A stretch of DNA of 64,000 nt. Origin: Anaerosacchariphilus polymeriproducens. GTDB taxonomy: Bacteria > Bacillota > Clostridia > Lachnospirales > Lachnospiraceae. The first letter of the stretch is position 1. Each line of letters opens with the position of its first letter. Shown piece after piece: positions 1 through 9,551 of the stretch. The translations under genes and the position numbers were made by a program. The stretch spans positions 149,395-213,394 of the forward strand of contig NZ_QRCT01000019.1 of NCBI RefSeq assembly GCF_003363435.1, given 5' to 3'. The notes beneath the pieces are model-generated. The model saw nothing but the letters and a program-made list of their open reading frames with translations, was not told the DNA's origin and did not search any database.

Positions 1-2
1 CA

Positions 3-1475
3 GATTACGGCTTTACCATTTGTGGGGAAGCATCAAACGGGGAAGAAACTTTAAATTTAATCTTAAAAAAACAACCAAATTTGGTACTATTAGATATCAA
101 TATGCCAAAACTTTATGGTATTAATGTAATAAAGCTAGCCCGGGATCGCGGATATCAAGGTAAATTTATTATTTTAAGTGGATATTCTGACTTTAAATAT
201 GCACAATCTGCTATTAAACTTGGAGTTAATGAATATTTAACGAAACCAATTGACGAAGATGAACTAAGTCGTTCTATAGAATCTATCAAAACTACACTTA
301 TATCTGAAGCTCAAAATTTGGAAAACATCTTTCAATATAAGCAAAAAGCAAAAAATACAATATTACACGAATTAATTACAGAATCGTCTTCTCTTTCGTT
401 GAACGATATTCAGTATATCCATTTATATGCTGATAAATATCAAATACTGTTGTACGAAAATTATAGTTACAAATTCCGTGATGTTTCCTACGATTTTGCA
501 GATATACTACGCTTGACCAATACCTCAAATTTATTCGACTATTTTATAGAAGATAACATGAATGTTATATTATTAAAAGGCGACGTTGCTTTGAAAAAAT
601 TTAATCGTTTTCTAGAACACTATGATAGAATTCCACAAAAAGGAAGTCCGCTAGATTCGATCTTTATTGCTTATGGACGTCCTGTCAATCATATTTTTGA
701 TATCTCTATCTCTTACAAAGAAGCGGCCGCCTTAATTAAACGGCGGTTCTTCTGCAAAAAAGGGCAACATACCTTAGGATTTCCTGATTTTCCTGCTATT
801 GAAACAAAAAATATTATGATTACCAGAGAGATTATTGAAGAATACGCTTTTGAATTGGCTGATTACATACAATGTTTTAACAGACAAAAGGTAAATGATT
901 CCTTAATTCATCTAGAAAATCACTTATATAATGTGAGAAATAATATTTCAGAGACTAAATTGTTTCTGGCCGATTTATATCTTCTTATTAAAGAACGTAT
1001 CAATCGCCTTTATAGCAATATACAGATTCCTTTTCCTACCAACTCGGAAATTATACAACTGATTCAGAGTAAGTTCTATCTTTATGAAATCATTCAATTT
1101 TACTCAAGTCAATTTGAAATGATCATGAACGCATTAGGCGCTTACTCAAGAAATAGTATTCTGGAAGATATTTTATATTACATAGAACATAATTTCCATA
1201 ATCATATTAAGTTAGAAACTATTGCTCCTTTATTTGGTTATAACAGTGCCTATCTGGGAAAACTAATTCACAAAACAGTTGGTAAAAATTTTAATTCTTA
1301 TTTAGATGAAATCAGAATTGAGCACTCTAAAAAGCTACTTAGCCAACAGGAATTAAAAGTTTATGAAATTGCAGAATGTATCGGCTATAACAATGTGGAT
1401 TATTTTCATAAAAAGTTTAAAAAGTATGTTGGGATGAGCCCTGCTGAATATAGAAAATCAATGAAAGAGGGATGA
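3..1475 (+). CDS. YesN-like response regulator (receiver + AraC HTH), 5' truncated by window edge
   Basis: Seen: the reading frame is open from base 3 and has no start in the window, so the N-terminus lies to the left. The visible part opens inside a receiver domain, with the phospho-acceptor Asp in LLDINMPK and a KP near the domain end. A long helical middle follows, then a C-terminal AraC/XylS double helix-turn-helix ending in the usual GMSPAEYRK. Family knowledge: YesN-type regulators pair with YesM histidine kinases and control sugar ABC importers. Context: a YesL protein and an LplABC-type importer lie just to the right in convergent orientation, so regulation of that importer is a reasonable inference. 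A TTG at 81 is only an internal codon. Confidence 0.9.
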   Translation, partial: DYGFTICGEASNGEETLNLILKKQPNLVLLDINMPKLYGINVIKLARDRGYQGKFIILSGYSDFKYAQSAIKLGVNEYLTKPIDEDELSRSIESIKTTLISEAQNLENIFQYKQKAKNTILHELITESSSLSLNDIQYIHLYADKYQILLYENYSYKFRDVSYDFADILRLTNTSNLFDYFIEDNMNVILLKGDVALKKFNRFLEHYDRIPQKGSPLDSIFIAYGRPVNHIFDISISYKEAAALIKRRFFCKKGQHTLGFPDFPAIETKNIMITREIIEEYAFELADYIQCFNRQKVNDSLIHLENHLYNVRNNISETKLFLADLYLLIKERINRLYSNIQIPFPTNSEIIQLIQSKFYLYEIIQFYSSQFEMIMNALGAYSRNSILEDILYYIEHNFHNHIKLETIAPLFGYNSAYLGKLIHKTVGKNFNSYLDEIRIEHSKKLLSQQELKVYEIAECIGYNNVDYFHKKFKKYVGMSPAEYRKSMKEG

Positions 1476-1498
1476 TGCTTATATGCACCAATCCCTCT
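1466..1498. terminator. Hairpin between convergent genes
   Basis: An 8-bp perfect inverted repeat (AGAGGGAT / ATCCCTCT) overlaps the stop codon of the YesN-like gene and lies between two convergent genes. It could serve both directions. There is no long U-tract on either side, so strength is uncertain. Confidence 0.5.
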
Positions 1499-1509
1499 AT
1501 ATAATTAAT

Positions 1510-2130
1510 CTACTCTTTTTGTTTCCGTTCTATATCTTCAAAAATAGTCCTGCATAACCAGCTTTTTGTAAATATGATAAAGGATGGTCCAATTAATACT
1601 GCAAAAAATAGGGTGACCTTATCATACCAAAACATAACTAATTCCATTACTATTAAAAATACCAGAAAAACTGTCTTTCCAAAATACCTGCATGAAATCT
1701 GCATAGAATTTCGTAGAATCATGTATATTGTATTTTTATATCGAGTACTTAATGGGATAGCATATAATAAGGAAAAGAAAAAATAAAAACCGGTCAGTCC
1801 TCCAATGAGCAATAATAAAACCGACCCCTTATCCATAGCTTTAAACACTTCAAAATCTAAATAAACAAAATAAGATACTACGATTGTAATTATCCATAAT
1901 ATTGTACTCTGCTTCCAATTTGATGCAAAAGCCGCAAAGTAATCTTTGGTGATAGAATCCTCCTCATCTTTCACCATACGCATTCCAACTGTATATGCAG
2001 CAGATAAAGATGCACCTATCGTAATAATAGGAATCGAACAGAGCAAGAACCAAAAGTTCAATACTACCAAATCTACGAACCGGCTCAAAAATTTATAAAC
2101 CGGTCCATCCACTTGAAATATCCTCCCCAT
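1510..2130 (-). CDS. YesL family membrane protein (DUF624)
   Basis: A 206-residue integral membrane protein with about five hydrophobic segments. The DUF624 start is typical: a short amphipathic head (MGRIFQVDGPVYKFL) runs into a first membrane helix with LNFWFLLCSIPIITIG. AGGAGG lies directly upstream of the ATG. Family knowledge: YesL proteins sit in YesM/YesN sugar-uptake loci, and their biochemical role is not established. Context: convergent with a YesN-like regulator, and on the same strand as the Lpl-type importer further right. A glycosyltransferase gene lies between YesL and the importer, which is not the usual arrangement. Confidence 0.85.
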   Translation of the reverse strand: MGRIFQVDGPVYKFLSRFVDLVVLNFWFLLCSIPIITIGASLSAAYTVGMRMVKDEEDSITKDYFAAFASNWKQSTILWIITIVVSYFVYLDFEVFKAMDKGSVLLLLIGGLTGFYFFFSLLYAIPLSTRYKNTIYMILRNSMQISCRYFGKTVFLVFLIVMELVMFWYDKVTLFFAVLIGPSFIIFTKSWLCRTIFEDIERKQKE

Positions 2131-2157
2131 AAATTCCTCCTAATATAATGAAAATTT

Positions 2158-3354
2158 TCATGCTAAACTTAATATTTCATCAACTGCTCTTTTATAACCA
2201 CCGCATTTTTTAAAAGACTCATTTATTTTTTTAATATTCTCTATGTATTTTGGTTCTGTCATTACTTTATTTACTGAATCTCTTAAAATTCCTGGTGTAA
2301 GATTATTCTTATCTAAACTAATACACGCTCCTAATTTTTCAGTTCTTGAAGCCATATATGGTTGATCTGCGCCTAAAGGAATCGCAACAAATGGGACATT
2401 ATTAAATAATAGATCATTTGTACTATTCATACCTGAATGAGTTACAGCAACATCTGTATATTTCAAGATCTCTGTTTGGGAAATATAATTTCTTACTATA
2501 AAGTTTTCAGGTATCTCAAATTCTGATAAATCTGTATTATATGCAGTCATTACAACTGCTGCATCAAAATCTTTGAACGCTTTAAAGAAGATAGCATAAA
2601 GATTTTTATAAAAATTACTAAATACAGTGCCTAAAGATATATATATAACTTTCTTTCCTTTAATCTCTTCAAAAGGAAAATCTGTGATATCTTCTTTTCT
2701 ATCATATATAGGAGGTCCTATAAATTTAAAAGTATCATCATACTCTTCTATATTTGGAACGAAATACTTTGATGTATATGCAAAATTAATATCTCCTTTA
2801 TTAATAAATAGTTCTCTTAATTCCGGCATTTCTATATTATATTTTGCATTCAGTTTTAATGAAAGTTCTTTATATTCATCCACTAATGAATGATCGGCTA
2901 ATATTTCTTTTACTACTTTTTGTAGTTCTTTTGGCATTATATCTTTTGATTTAGCAAATACTTCAAAAGATGAAAATGAAGGAATTTGAAGTATTTGAGC
3001 CATAATATAACCATAAGGAAAATTAACTGAATAACCAATAACATCAAATTTCATATCGTCTATTTTTTCTAAAATTTCATTAATGATCTTCTCACAAGAA
3101 TTTATGGTCCACTCAAAAACTCTCACTATATCTTCTTTATTAAGACTATGTGTTTGTGATTTATTCTTACCCAGAAAATCATCCAAACCACTACAACATT
3201 TAAATACAGCACCAGTTTTTTCTATTCTATCTCTAAATTCTTCAGAACAAAAATAGACTACTTCTTTCCCTTGTTTCACTAACTCAGCGATGATACCTAA
3301 TGTTGGATTAATATGCCCATAAGCTGGTATTCCCAAAAATAATATTTTCTCCAT
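2158..3354 (-). CDS. GT1 family glycosyltransferase, macrolide-glycosyltransferase (MGT) type
   Basis: A 398-residue GT-B enzyme. The N-terminal half carries the acceptor-side motif LGIPAYGHINPTLGI. The C-terminal half has the nucleotide-sugar motif HSGMNSTNDLLFNNVPFVAI followed by PLGADQP, both typical of the MGT/YjiC group. Family knowledge: these cytosolic enzymes move a sugar from a UDP-sugar to macrolides, flavonoids or other small hydrophobic acceptors, often as self-protection. The gene stops 27 bp before YesL and has a weak possible promoter upstream, with TTGACA at 3496-3501 and a poor -10. It has no obvious tie to the flanking sugar importer and may be a separate insertion. The acceptor is unknown. 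Confidence 0.85.
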   Translation of the reverse strand: MEKILFLGIPAYGHINPTLGIIAELVKQGKEVVYFCSEEFRDRIEKTGAVFKCCSGLDDFLGKNKSQTHSLNKEDIVRVFEWTINSCEKIINEILEKIDDMKFDVIGYSVNFPYGYIMAQILQIPSFSSFEVFAKSKDIMPKELQKVVKEILADHSLVDEYKELSLKLNAKYNIEMPELRELFINKGDINFAYTSKYFVPNIEEYDDTFKFIGPPIYDRKEDITDFPFEEIKGKKVIYISLGTVFSNFYKNLYAIFFKAFKDFDAAVVMTAYNTDLSEFEIPENFIVRNYISQTEILKYTDVAVTHSGMNSTNDLLFNNVPFVAIPLGADQPYMASRTEKLGACISLDKNNLTPGILRDSVNKVMTEPKYIENIKKINESFKKCGGYKRAVDEILSLA

Positions 3355-3534
3355 TTTTTCACGTCCTTTTATTATGTTGTGTTATTATAACTAGTAATTA
3401 GAACTTAAAATATTAATTTTTATTAATGTTTTACTGTTTCCAGCAATATCTTTATTTTACCTCCTTATAATCAGCGTATACCAACATTTATTAGATGTCA
3501 ATATATTGAAAAATAAGATTTTATCACTAACTTT

Positions 3535-5295
3535 CTATTTTTCCTCAGAAGCTTTTCGCAATTTAGCTTCTCTTTTACACCAGTCTATACATTGCTGATA
3601 TCCATAAGAAGCTGCTTCTGTCTTCATCTTTTCTACAATACGGTTGAACTCCTCATCTGATTTCGCATAAATTGCCTGCCAGGAACCATCTTTTATACAC
3701 TTTGTAACTTGATTATATGTCGTATCAAGTTCATCTGATTTAATACTTGCTGAATAGGTATTTGGTTTTGACACAGAAAATTTAAACTTTGATAAATAAT
3801 CTTTTGAAGTGATTGACTTCGTTGCCTCTCTCCAGCTTTTTTCTACAGGAGAAACCTTTCTTGCCAATACATTCGGCCAATATTTATAATAATAAGTCTC
3901 ACCATTAGATTCAGGATTTTCTGTATATAAAGACCATGTTGTATTATTAAATTGGGGACATCCATCTTTCCATAAACCGTCATACCCGGAATCTTCAGGC
4001 ATCTTCAATTCGGCAGAATTCTTAACTTCGTATCCAAAATCTGTAATTAATGCATTTCTCTTTTCATCATAATCCCAGCATACTCCCTTTGGGCCATATT
4101 CTGTAATTAATCTGCCTTCCGGCGTACATAACCAATTTATAATCGCCATACATAATTCCGGATGCTGGGTATTCTCACCTATCGCCCATACCCGGTTATT
4201 TCCGTTCGTATTCAACCCATAGACTAAGGTATCTTGCTCTTTTGCTGCCAGGGGTAACATCATTTTACCTTGATTGACGTGTTCCGTAGAATTATACAAT
4301 GGAGCCGCCATCCATCCAAAAATACAAAAAAATGCAGTACCATCCTTGTAATCTTCCATACATCCATCATATCCTTGTGTCATAGAATCCGGATCTAGCA
4401 AACCTTCTCGGTATAAAGAATTATAAAATTTCAAACATCTTGTATAATAACCGTTATCTTCTAAGCATCCTTGAAAATCACCTGTTTCAGCATCATAAAA
4501 CCCAACTCCAAATTCATCTACACCAAAGAAATTTGTTGCTGTTGCCTTTACAAACATAACCATATCTCCATCCCAGTCATTGAATAAAGATACGCCATAA
4601 GTCTCTTTTCCTGAATCAGATTTTGGGCATATTTCTTTCATTTTTTTCAATACATTGACGTAATCCTCTAAAGTATCTACGTTTGGAGAACCAATTTTTT
4701 GATAAAGATCCCATCGGATATCCGGATGATACTCAAATTCTCCATAAGAATTTTTCTTAACAGCTACATCATGACCAAATCCGTATATTTTTCCTCCGGA
4801 AATTTTCTTATTCTTCTCAAATGCCTTTGTCATATTTTTATTCATATAAGGACCATAGTCTGCTAAAATTTGATCTTCATTCCAGTTTAACAGCATCCCT
4901 TTGTCGATAGCCTGATGATATTGATCCGTATCGTTTCCAAAAATAACAATATCACCTAAGTTCCCGGATTCCATTCGAGTCGCAAACACCCCATCTGTAC
5001 CATCGTTAATAATATTAAGTTTTACATTAAATTTATCTTTTATGACCTTTGCAAACCACCCAATCTGCTCCCCCTGATAATTTGCCACTTGACTGTATAC
5101 ATTTAATGTTACTGTTTTCTCCGGAATAATTTCTTCCAGATCTAACATCTCTGATCCAGTCTCATCTGAAGACTGATTTTCTTTTGTAGTGTCTTCACTT
5201 TGTAAGTTGGTAGTCGTTGTTCTTTCACCACAAGCTGCCATACTGACTATCAAAACAAATACCATCATTCCTGCTGCTACATTCTTTAATTTCAT
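3535..5295 (-). CDS. Sugar ABC transporter substrate-binding lipoprotein (LplA-like)
   Basis: A 586-residue extracellular solute-binding protein. The signal peptide has a lipobox (IVSMAAC, Cys at about residue 22) followed by a Ser/Thr/Glu-rich linker, so the mature protein should be membrane-anchored on the outside. The rest resembles family 1 binding proteins of the LplA/YtcQ group, which are long and bind oligosaccharides. It is the last gene of a three-gene unit with two permeases upstream on the same strand. No ATPase is encoded nearby, as is usual for this group, where a shared MsmK/MsmX ATPase serves several importers. The substrate cannot be read from the sequence. Confidence 0.9.
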   Translation of the reverse strand: MKLKNVAAGMMVFVLIVSMAACGERTTTTNLQSEDTTKENQSSDETGSEMLDLEEIIPEKTVTLNVYSQVANYQGEQIGWFAKVIKDKFNVKLNIINDGTDGVFATRMESGNLGDIVIFGNDTDQYHQAIDKGMLLNWNEDQILADYGPYMNKNMTKAFEKNKKISGGKIYGFGHDVAVKKNSYGEFEYHPDIRWDLYQKIGSPNVDTLEDYVNVLKKMKEICPKSDSGKETYGVSLFNDWDGDMVMFVKATATNFFGVDEFGVGFYDAETGDFQGCLEDNGYYTRCLKFYNSLYREGLLDPDSMTQGYDGCMEDYKDGTAFFCIFGWMAAPLYNSTEHVNQGKMMLPLAAKEQDTLVYGLNTNGNNRVWAIGENTQHPELCMAIINWLCTPEGRLITEYGPKGVCWDYDEKRNALITDFGYEVKNSAELKMPEDSGYDGLWKDGCPQFNNTTWSLYTENPESNGETYYYKYWPNVLARKVSPVEKSWREATKSITSKDYLSKFKFSVSKPNTYSASIKSDELDTTYNQVTKCIKDGSWQAIYAKSDEEFNRIVEKMKTEAASYGYQQCIDWCKREAKLRKASEEK

Positions 5296-5318
5296 ATCCT
5301 TCTCCTCCTGTTTTGCTT

Positions 5319-6239
5319 TTACCCTTTCACTGCTCCTAACATAATTCCTTTTTCAAAGTAACGCTGCATAAACGGATATACCATTAATATTGGAATAATG
5401 GTAATCATAGAAATTGTATATTTAATCGTTTTTGCATTCAATACATTATCCATCGCCGCAGCACCAACCGTACTACTGCCTGAATTCATAAGGCTTTTAA
5501 GGTTCGTGGATGCTCTTAAATAATTGTATAGCTTATGCTGCAAAGTCTGTAGTTCTGTCGCATTCGGCATCAAAATCAAAGAATCCGTAAACGAATTCCA
5601 GTTACCGACTGCGCCGAATATTGCAATCGTTGCCAAAATCGGCTTGCATAAAGGCCATATAATTTTACGAAAAATTACGAAATAACTGGCTCCATCTATC
5701 TTTGCGCTTTCCTCTAATTCGGATGGGATAGATTCAATATATGTCTTAACAAGAATAATATTGTACGGTGCTACAATCGTCGGTATGATATAAGCAAGAT
5801 AATGATCTGTTAAGCCCAACATAGACATATTTAAATACCAAGGTATCAATCCTGCATTAAAATACATTGTAACAATCAAAAAACGATACCAGAACTTTCT
5901 TGCCCATACTTCTTTTTTGGTCACTAAATATCCCACAAATGCAGATGCCAGAACCATCAATGCTGTACCAATTATCGTTCTTGAGATGGTAACAATCGCT
6001 GCCGTACCCAAATCATTTACATTGATTAAAGCGATATAATTTTTTATATGAATTCCTCTTGGAATAAAATTTATGCTGCCCTTTAAAACTAAATTGTTAT
6101 CACTAATGGTATTAATTAATATGTAATAAAATGGAAAAATGCAGGCCAAAGTAAATAGTAAAAAACCTAAATGATTGCAAATATCAAATATCCAATCTTG
6201 TAATGTTCGTTTATACCTCTTTTTATGTTTTTTCTTCAT
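5319..6239 (-). CDS. Sugar ABC transporter permease (LplC/YtcP-like)
   Basis: A 306-residue inner-membrane permease with six hydrophobic segments. The EAA loop is in the second half (ESAKIDGASYFVIFRKIIWP) and contacts the ATPase. The C-terminus is the usual YFEKGIMLGAVKG of the LplC family. The start codon overlaps the upstream permease stop by four bases (ATGA), which indicates translational coupling. It forms the importer with the neighbouring binding protein and LplB-like permease. The N-terminal basic stretch (KKKHKKRYKR) is cytoplasmic. Confidence 0.92.
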   Translation of the reverse strand: MKKKHKKRYKRTLQDWIFDICNHLGFLLFTLACIFPFYYILINTISDNNLVLKGSINFIPRGIHIKNYIALINVNDLGTAAIVTISRTIIGTALMVLASAFVGYLVTKKEVWARKFWYRFLIVTMYFNAGLIPWYLNMSMLGLTDHYLAYIIPTIVAPYNIILVKTYIESIPSELEESAKIDGASYFVIFRKIIWPLCKPILATIAIFGAVGNWNSFTDSLILMPNATELQTLQHKLYNYLRASTNLKSLMNSGSSTVGAAAMDNVLNAKTIKYTISMITIIPILMVYPFMQRYFEKGIMLGAVKG

Positions 6240-7678
6240 ATAATACTTTCCTTTCGAATTACTTTTGAAATACTGTTGGCGCTAAATAAAAGAACTACAC
6301 TAATTAGTGATTTTGCCATTCCAATCACTGTTGCCAACGGTATTTTACCACTATTGACTCCCAATTTATAAACATATAGATCCAGTACTGTTACATAATC
6401 TGTGTTATAAGAATTCTCAAATACTAAGTATTGATCCATTCCATTGCTTAGTATCCCCGCTATGGCTAATAGCAAAAGAACCATAAAAGTTGGAATTAAA
6501 CTTGGCACTGTAATATACCACATACGCTGAAAACGTCCGGCTCCATCTACCGTTGCCGCTTCATATAATTGCTGATCAATCCCTGAAATCGCTGCAATAT
6601 AAATAATGGCTCCCCATCCAAGCCCTTTCCACATCCCCCAGGCAAGCATCTTAAGCCACATATGAGACGAACTCATTAAAAAATTGACACCCTTGTCTAA
6701 AATCCCAAGTTTTATCAGAATAGAACTCAAAAAACCATCTGTGGAAAAAATGGAAAACGCCACTGCGTATACTAAGACCCAGCTAATAAAGTTCGGTATT
6801 GTTGTAAATGTTTGAACGAACCTGCGGAAGCGTACATTTTTGATCTCCGATAAAAAAATAGCAAATGCCATAGCACACCAGCTTGTTGCAAGGCCAAGCC
6901 CACTCATCGCTAACGTATTTTTGATGACCCGTATTAAATCATTTCTAGTAGATTCATTCTTGAAAAGGTAGATAAACCATTTAAACCCAACAAATTTGTC
7001 TCCCGTCAGGACATCTCCTGCTTTATAATTAAAAAATGCATATCTCCAACCGGACAATGGAAGATAGCAAAATACAAAACAAAGAATAATAAATGGTAAC
7101 AGCATAAAAAACAGTTTATATTTTGATTCCATGCTATACTTTTCTTCTTTTTCCGGTTTCGGTGTACGAATCAATAGCACAATCGTTATAAATACTATCA
7201 GAACACTAAAAATGATAAAATACCAGATTCCTTGCGGCATCATTGGTTCTACCTTATCCGGCTTTGATGTACCTTGAATATCGACGGCAGCCCAGTGTAA
7301 TCCATAGCAGGAAATTAACGAAATAATACCACCCGCCATCGTAATAAAATTACCTAATTGCTTTAACTTTAATGATCCCAGTGTTATACAAACACCCAAT
7401 CCGGCCAAAATAATCCCAATACAGATCAGCAAACTTGATAGGAACACAACCTGCATACTTAAAGTCCCAACCCAGCCTTTATCAAATGCTCTCTTGAAAT
7501 TTTCACATAACGATGAATATGACGTCCCCGCAGTAAACAAAGATATGTTTTTTCCAATCAGTCCACAGATTCTTGCAGGATTAACAGAAGGTACAAATAA
7601 CAAAACGAGTGCCGCCATGGTACAAATTCTTTGCACAATATAAATCTTATCGTCTTCGCTGTTTTCTTTCACTCTCAT
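6236..7678 (-). CDS. Sugar ABC transporter permease (LplB-like) with an extra N-terminal membrane domain
   Basis: The C-terminal ~295 residues are a normal LplB-type permease, with an EAA loop (LYEAATVDGAGRFQRMWYIT) and six membrane segments. The N-terminal ~180 residues add about four hydrophobic segments and are not part of the usual ~310-residue family length, so this is either a fusion or a lineage-specific extension. GGAGG lies only two bases from the ATG at 7678. A GTG two codons later (7672) has better spacing and may be the true start. It is first in the importer unit, with an AT-rich upstream region containing a TATAAT at 7722-7727. Confidence 0.88.
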   Translation of the reverse strand: MRVKENSEDDKIYIVQRICTMAALVLLFVPSVNPARICGLIGKNISLFTAGTSYSSLCENFKRAFDKGWVGTLSMQVVFLSSLLICIGIILAGLGVCITLGSLKLKQLGNFITMAGGIISLISCYGLHWAAVDIQGTSKPDKVEPMMPQGIWYFIIFSVLIVFITIVLLIRTPKPEKEEKYSMESKYKLFFMLLPFIILCFVFCYLPLSGWRYAFFNYKAGDVLTGDKFVGFKWFIYLFKNESTRNDLIRVIKNTLAMSGLGLATSWCAMAFAIFLSEIKNVRFRRFVQTFTTIPNFISWVLVYAVAFSIFSTDGFLSSILIKLGILDKGVNFLMSSSHMWLKMLAWGMWKGLGWGAIIYIAAISGIDQQLYEAATVDGAGRFQRMWYITVPSLIPTFMVLLLLAIAGILSNGMDQYLVFENSYNTDYVTVLDLYVYKLGVNSGKIPLATVIGMAKSLISVVLLFSANSISKVIRKESII

Positions 7679-7802
7679 TTCCTCCTTTATTAGTTAAGCT
7701 GTCACTCTTTTACTTAGAATTATTATATATAAACTCTCTATTTTGTAATACCTGAAAGATTTGAGGTAAAATACAATATTTTTTTCTGGTGTTTTGTTCG
7801 TA

Positions 7803-7835
7803 AAAAAAAGACCAATTTCTACAATCGGTCTTTTT
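7803..7835 (-). terminator. Intrinsic terminator of the oligopeptide importer unit
   Basis: The stem AAAAAGACC / GGTCTTTTT is followed on the minus strand by a run of T. It sits 17 bases beyond the stop of the hydrolase gene, and so ends the unit running from 13820 to 7852. Confidence 0.85.
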
Positions 7836-7851
7836 CCCTTCTATTTTTAAA

Positions 7852-8799
7852 TTATATTTTTCCATACACTACAATTTCTTCTCCCTTATATGTACATAGT
7901 GTACATGTTTGATACAGGATAACACCAGTATCTTGAAAATAAAACTGCTCTAACATGTTTCCAAAATAATCTTTGATTTCACCTGCCAGCTCTCCTCTCT
8001 TAACAATATCACCTGCTTTTTTTGCTGGATACCAGCAACCGGTATGATTAGATTTCAGATATTCTACTTGTTTTACGGAAACAGGTTGATATTCTTTTTC
8101 CTCCTCTTGATCTTTTAAGATCCCAAGATAACGCATTACATTTTTAATATCATTTTTGTATAACTCAACTTCCTCCAAGCTCCAGACTCCGGCACATCCC
8201 CGTTCAATCAATATAGAAGGAATACCGGATGTCCCTGCATAATTGTATGACCCCTGACTTGAAACTGTAGAACCTACCATATAATTCACATTTACCCTAC
8301 AAGCCATTTTTCTGGCTTTTTCCATAACTTCCGGCTTTGCTGCCGCAACATAATAAACATAAGGAGCCAAATTATCTTGTGTATTACCACCATGCATATC
8401 AATATAATAATCTGCTTTTGACTGAAATTCTTTTACTAAAAAATCTGCTATTTGTTCCGATACAGTTCCATCCTGACTTCCCGGGAAAACTCGGTTCAGA
8501 TTTTTATGATCTTCTGGAACTTTTGAATTATAGTTACACTGCTCAAACCCTGAAATATTTACCGGATGAATGATAATGACCTGTCCTTTCAACTCATCAG
8601 GAGTCATTTTCTGTGCCAACTCTAAAGCCGCTTCAATACCAACATATTCCGCACAGTGAATTCCACTGGTAAGCAATATCGTATCTCCTTTTTCTATCCC
8701 ACAGATGACTGTAATGGGAATCTGTAGTCCTGTTTTATAGACAGACACAAATCCCTGTTTCTTTTCTCCACAATTTATATTTAAGTTTCCTATTTTCAT
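7852..8799 (-). CDS. Succinylglutamate desuccinylase/aspartoacylase-like zinc hydrolase
   Basis: A 315-residue member of the AstE/AspA group of carboxypeptidase-A-fold enzymes. The zinc-binding HxxE is visible in GIHCAEYVG, and the third ligand is in YIDMHGG. The family removes acyl groups from N-acyl amino acids or acts as a carboxypeptidase-like amidohydrolase. The start at 8799 is chosen because GAAAGGA lies five bases before that ATG; the upstream ATG overlaps this site. It is the last gene of an oligopeptide-type importer unit, so it probably processes what the importer brings in, such as N-acylated or small peptide substrates. The exact substrate is unknown. Confidence 0.85.
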   Translation of the reverse strand: MKIGNLNINCGEKKQGFVSVYKTGLQIPITVICGIEKGDTILLTSGIHCAEYVGIEAALELAQKMTPDELKGQVIIIHPVNISGFEQCNYNSKVPEDHKNLNRVFPGSQDGTVSEQIADFLVKEFQSKADYYIDMHGGNTQDNLAPYVYYVAAAKPEVMEKARKMACRVNVNYMVGSTVSSQGSYNYAGTSGIPSILIERGCAGVWSLEEVELYKNDIKNVMRYLGILKDQEEEKEYQPVSVKQVEYLKSNHTGCWYPAKKAGDIVKRGELAGEIKDYFGNMLEQFYFQDTGVILYQTCTLCTYKGEEIVVYGKI

Positions 8800-8816
8800 T
8801 TTTTGTCCTTTCATTC

Positions 8817-9551
8817 CTATCTTAAATTCACCACAGAATTTAAAAGTTTTTTTGCATATTCATCTTTCACTTTCCCTAGTTCTGCTATTTCACATGTCTC
8901 CACAATCTGACCCTGGTATAAAAATAATACTCTATCACAAAAATAAGTCACGGAAGACAAATCATGCGTAATAAATACATAGGTCAATCCATACTTCTTT
9001 CTAATTTCCTTTAATAAATCCATAATTTGTACCTGTGTATATGCATCTAACGAACTAATTGATTCATCAAAAAGAATAATTTTAGGCTGTAGTGCAACAG
9101 CTCTTGCAATACAAACTCTCTGTAACTGGCCTCCGCTCAACTCATGTGGATAACGTAAGGAAAATTCCTCACTTAATCCCACTAATTCCAAAAGCTTACG
9201 AATTTCTTTTTCTCTATCCAATCGAATCGATTCTCTTCTTTCACGAACAATAAGCGATTCGGAAATAATTTGCTTTACAGTAAATCTTGGGTTTGCAGAT
9301 GTCGTGTAATCCTGAAACACAATACTGATTGGTTTTTCCACCTCTACTTTACCACAATCAGGCTTTAATAATCCACAGATGACACGACCCATTGTGCTTT
9401 TTCCACTTCCACTTTCTCCCAAAATTCCAAGACATTCCTTTTCTTTCACGTGCATTGATACATCTACCAATATCTGCTGGCGCTCTTTGCCAAATATCTT
9501 TTTCTGGTTTTCCTTCCGAAAACTTACTCCTACGTTGTTTAAGCGGATCAT
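8817..9551 (-). CDS. Oligopeptide/dipeptide ABC transporter ATPase (OppF/DppF type)
   Basis: A 244-residue ABC ATPase with Walker A GESGSGKST, signature LSGGQLQRVCIARAVA, Walker B IILFDESISSLD and an H-loop in VFITHDLSS. A run of DYTTSANPRF before the helical subdomain is typical of DppF/OppF. It is shorter than most family members, lacking much of the usual C-terminal substrate-family extension. The start overlaps the stop of the partner ATPase by four bases. It works at the cytosolic face with the OppD-like ATPase and the two permeases. Confidence 0.92.
   Translation of the reverse strand: MIRLNNVGVSFRKENQKKIFGKERQQILVDVSMHVKEKECLGILGESGSGKSTMGRVICGLLKPDCGKVEVEKPISIVFQDYTTSANPRFTVKQIISESLIVRERRESIRLDREKEIRKLLELVGLSEEFSLRYPHELSGGQLQRVCIARAVALQPKIILFDESISSLDAYTQVQIMDLLKEIRKKYGLTYVFITHDLSSVTYFCDRVLFLYQGQIVETCEIAELGKVKDEYAKKLLNSVVNLR

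Noticed and set aside
2158..3354. Glycosyltransferase as a tailoring enzyme for one of the peptide clusters
   Set aside because: It is 12 kb or more from the nearest precursor, separated by two importer operons, and the MGT family acts on small molecules.
3473..3501. Possible promoter before the glycosyltransferase gene
   Set aside because: TTGACA is good, but the -10 at acceptable spacing is poor, so it is not listed as its own feature.
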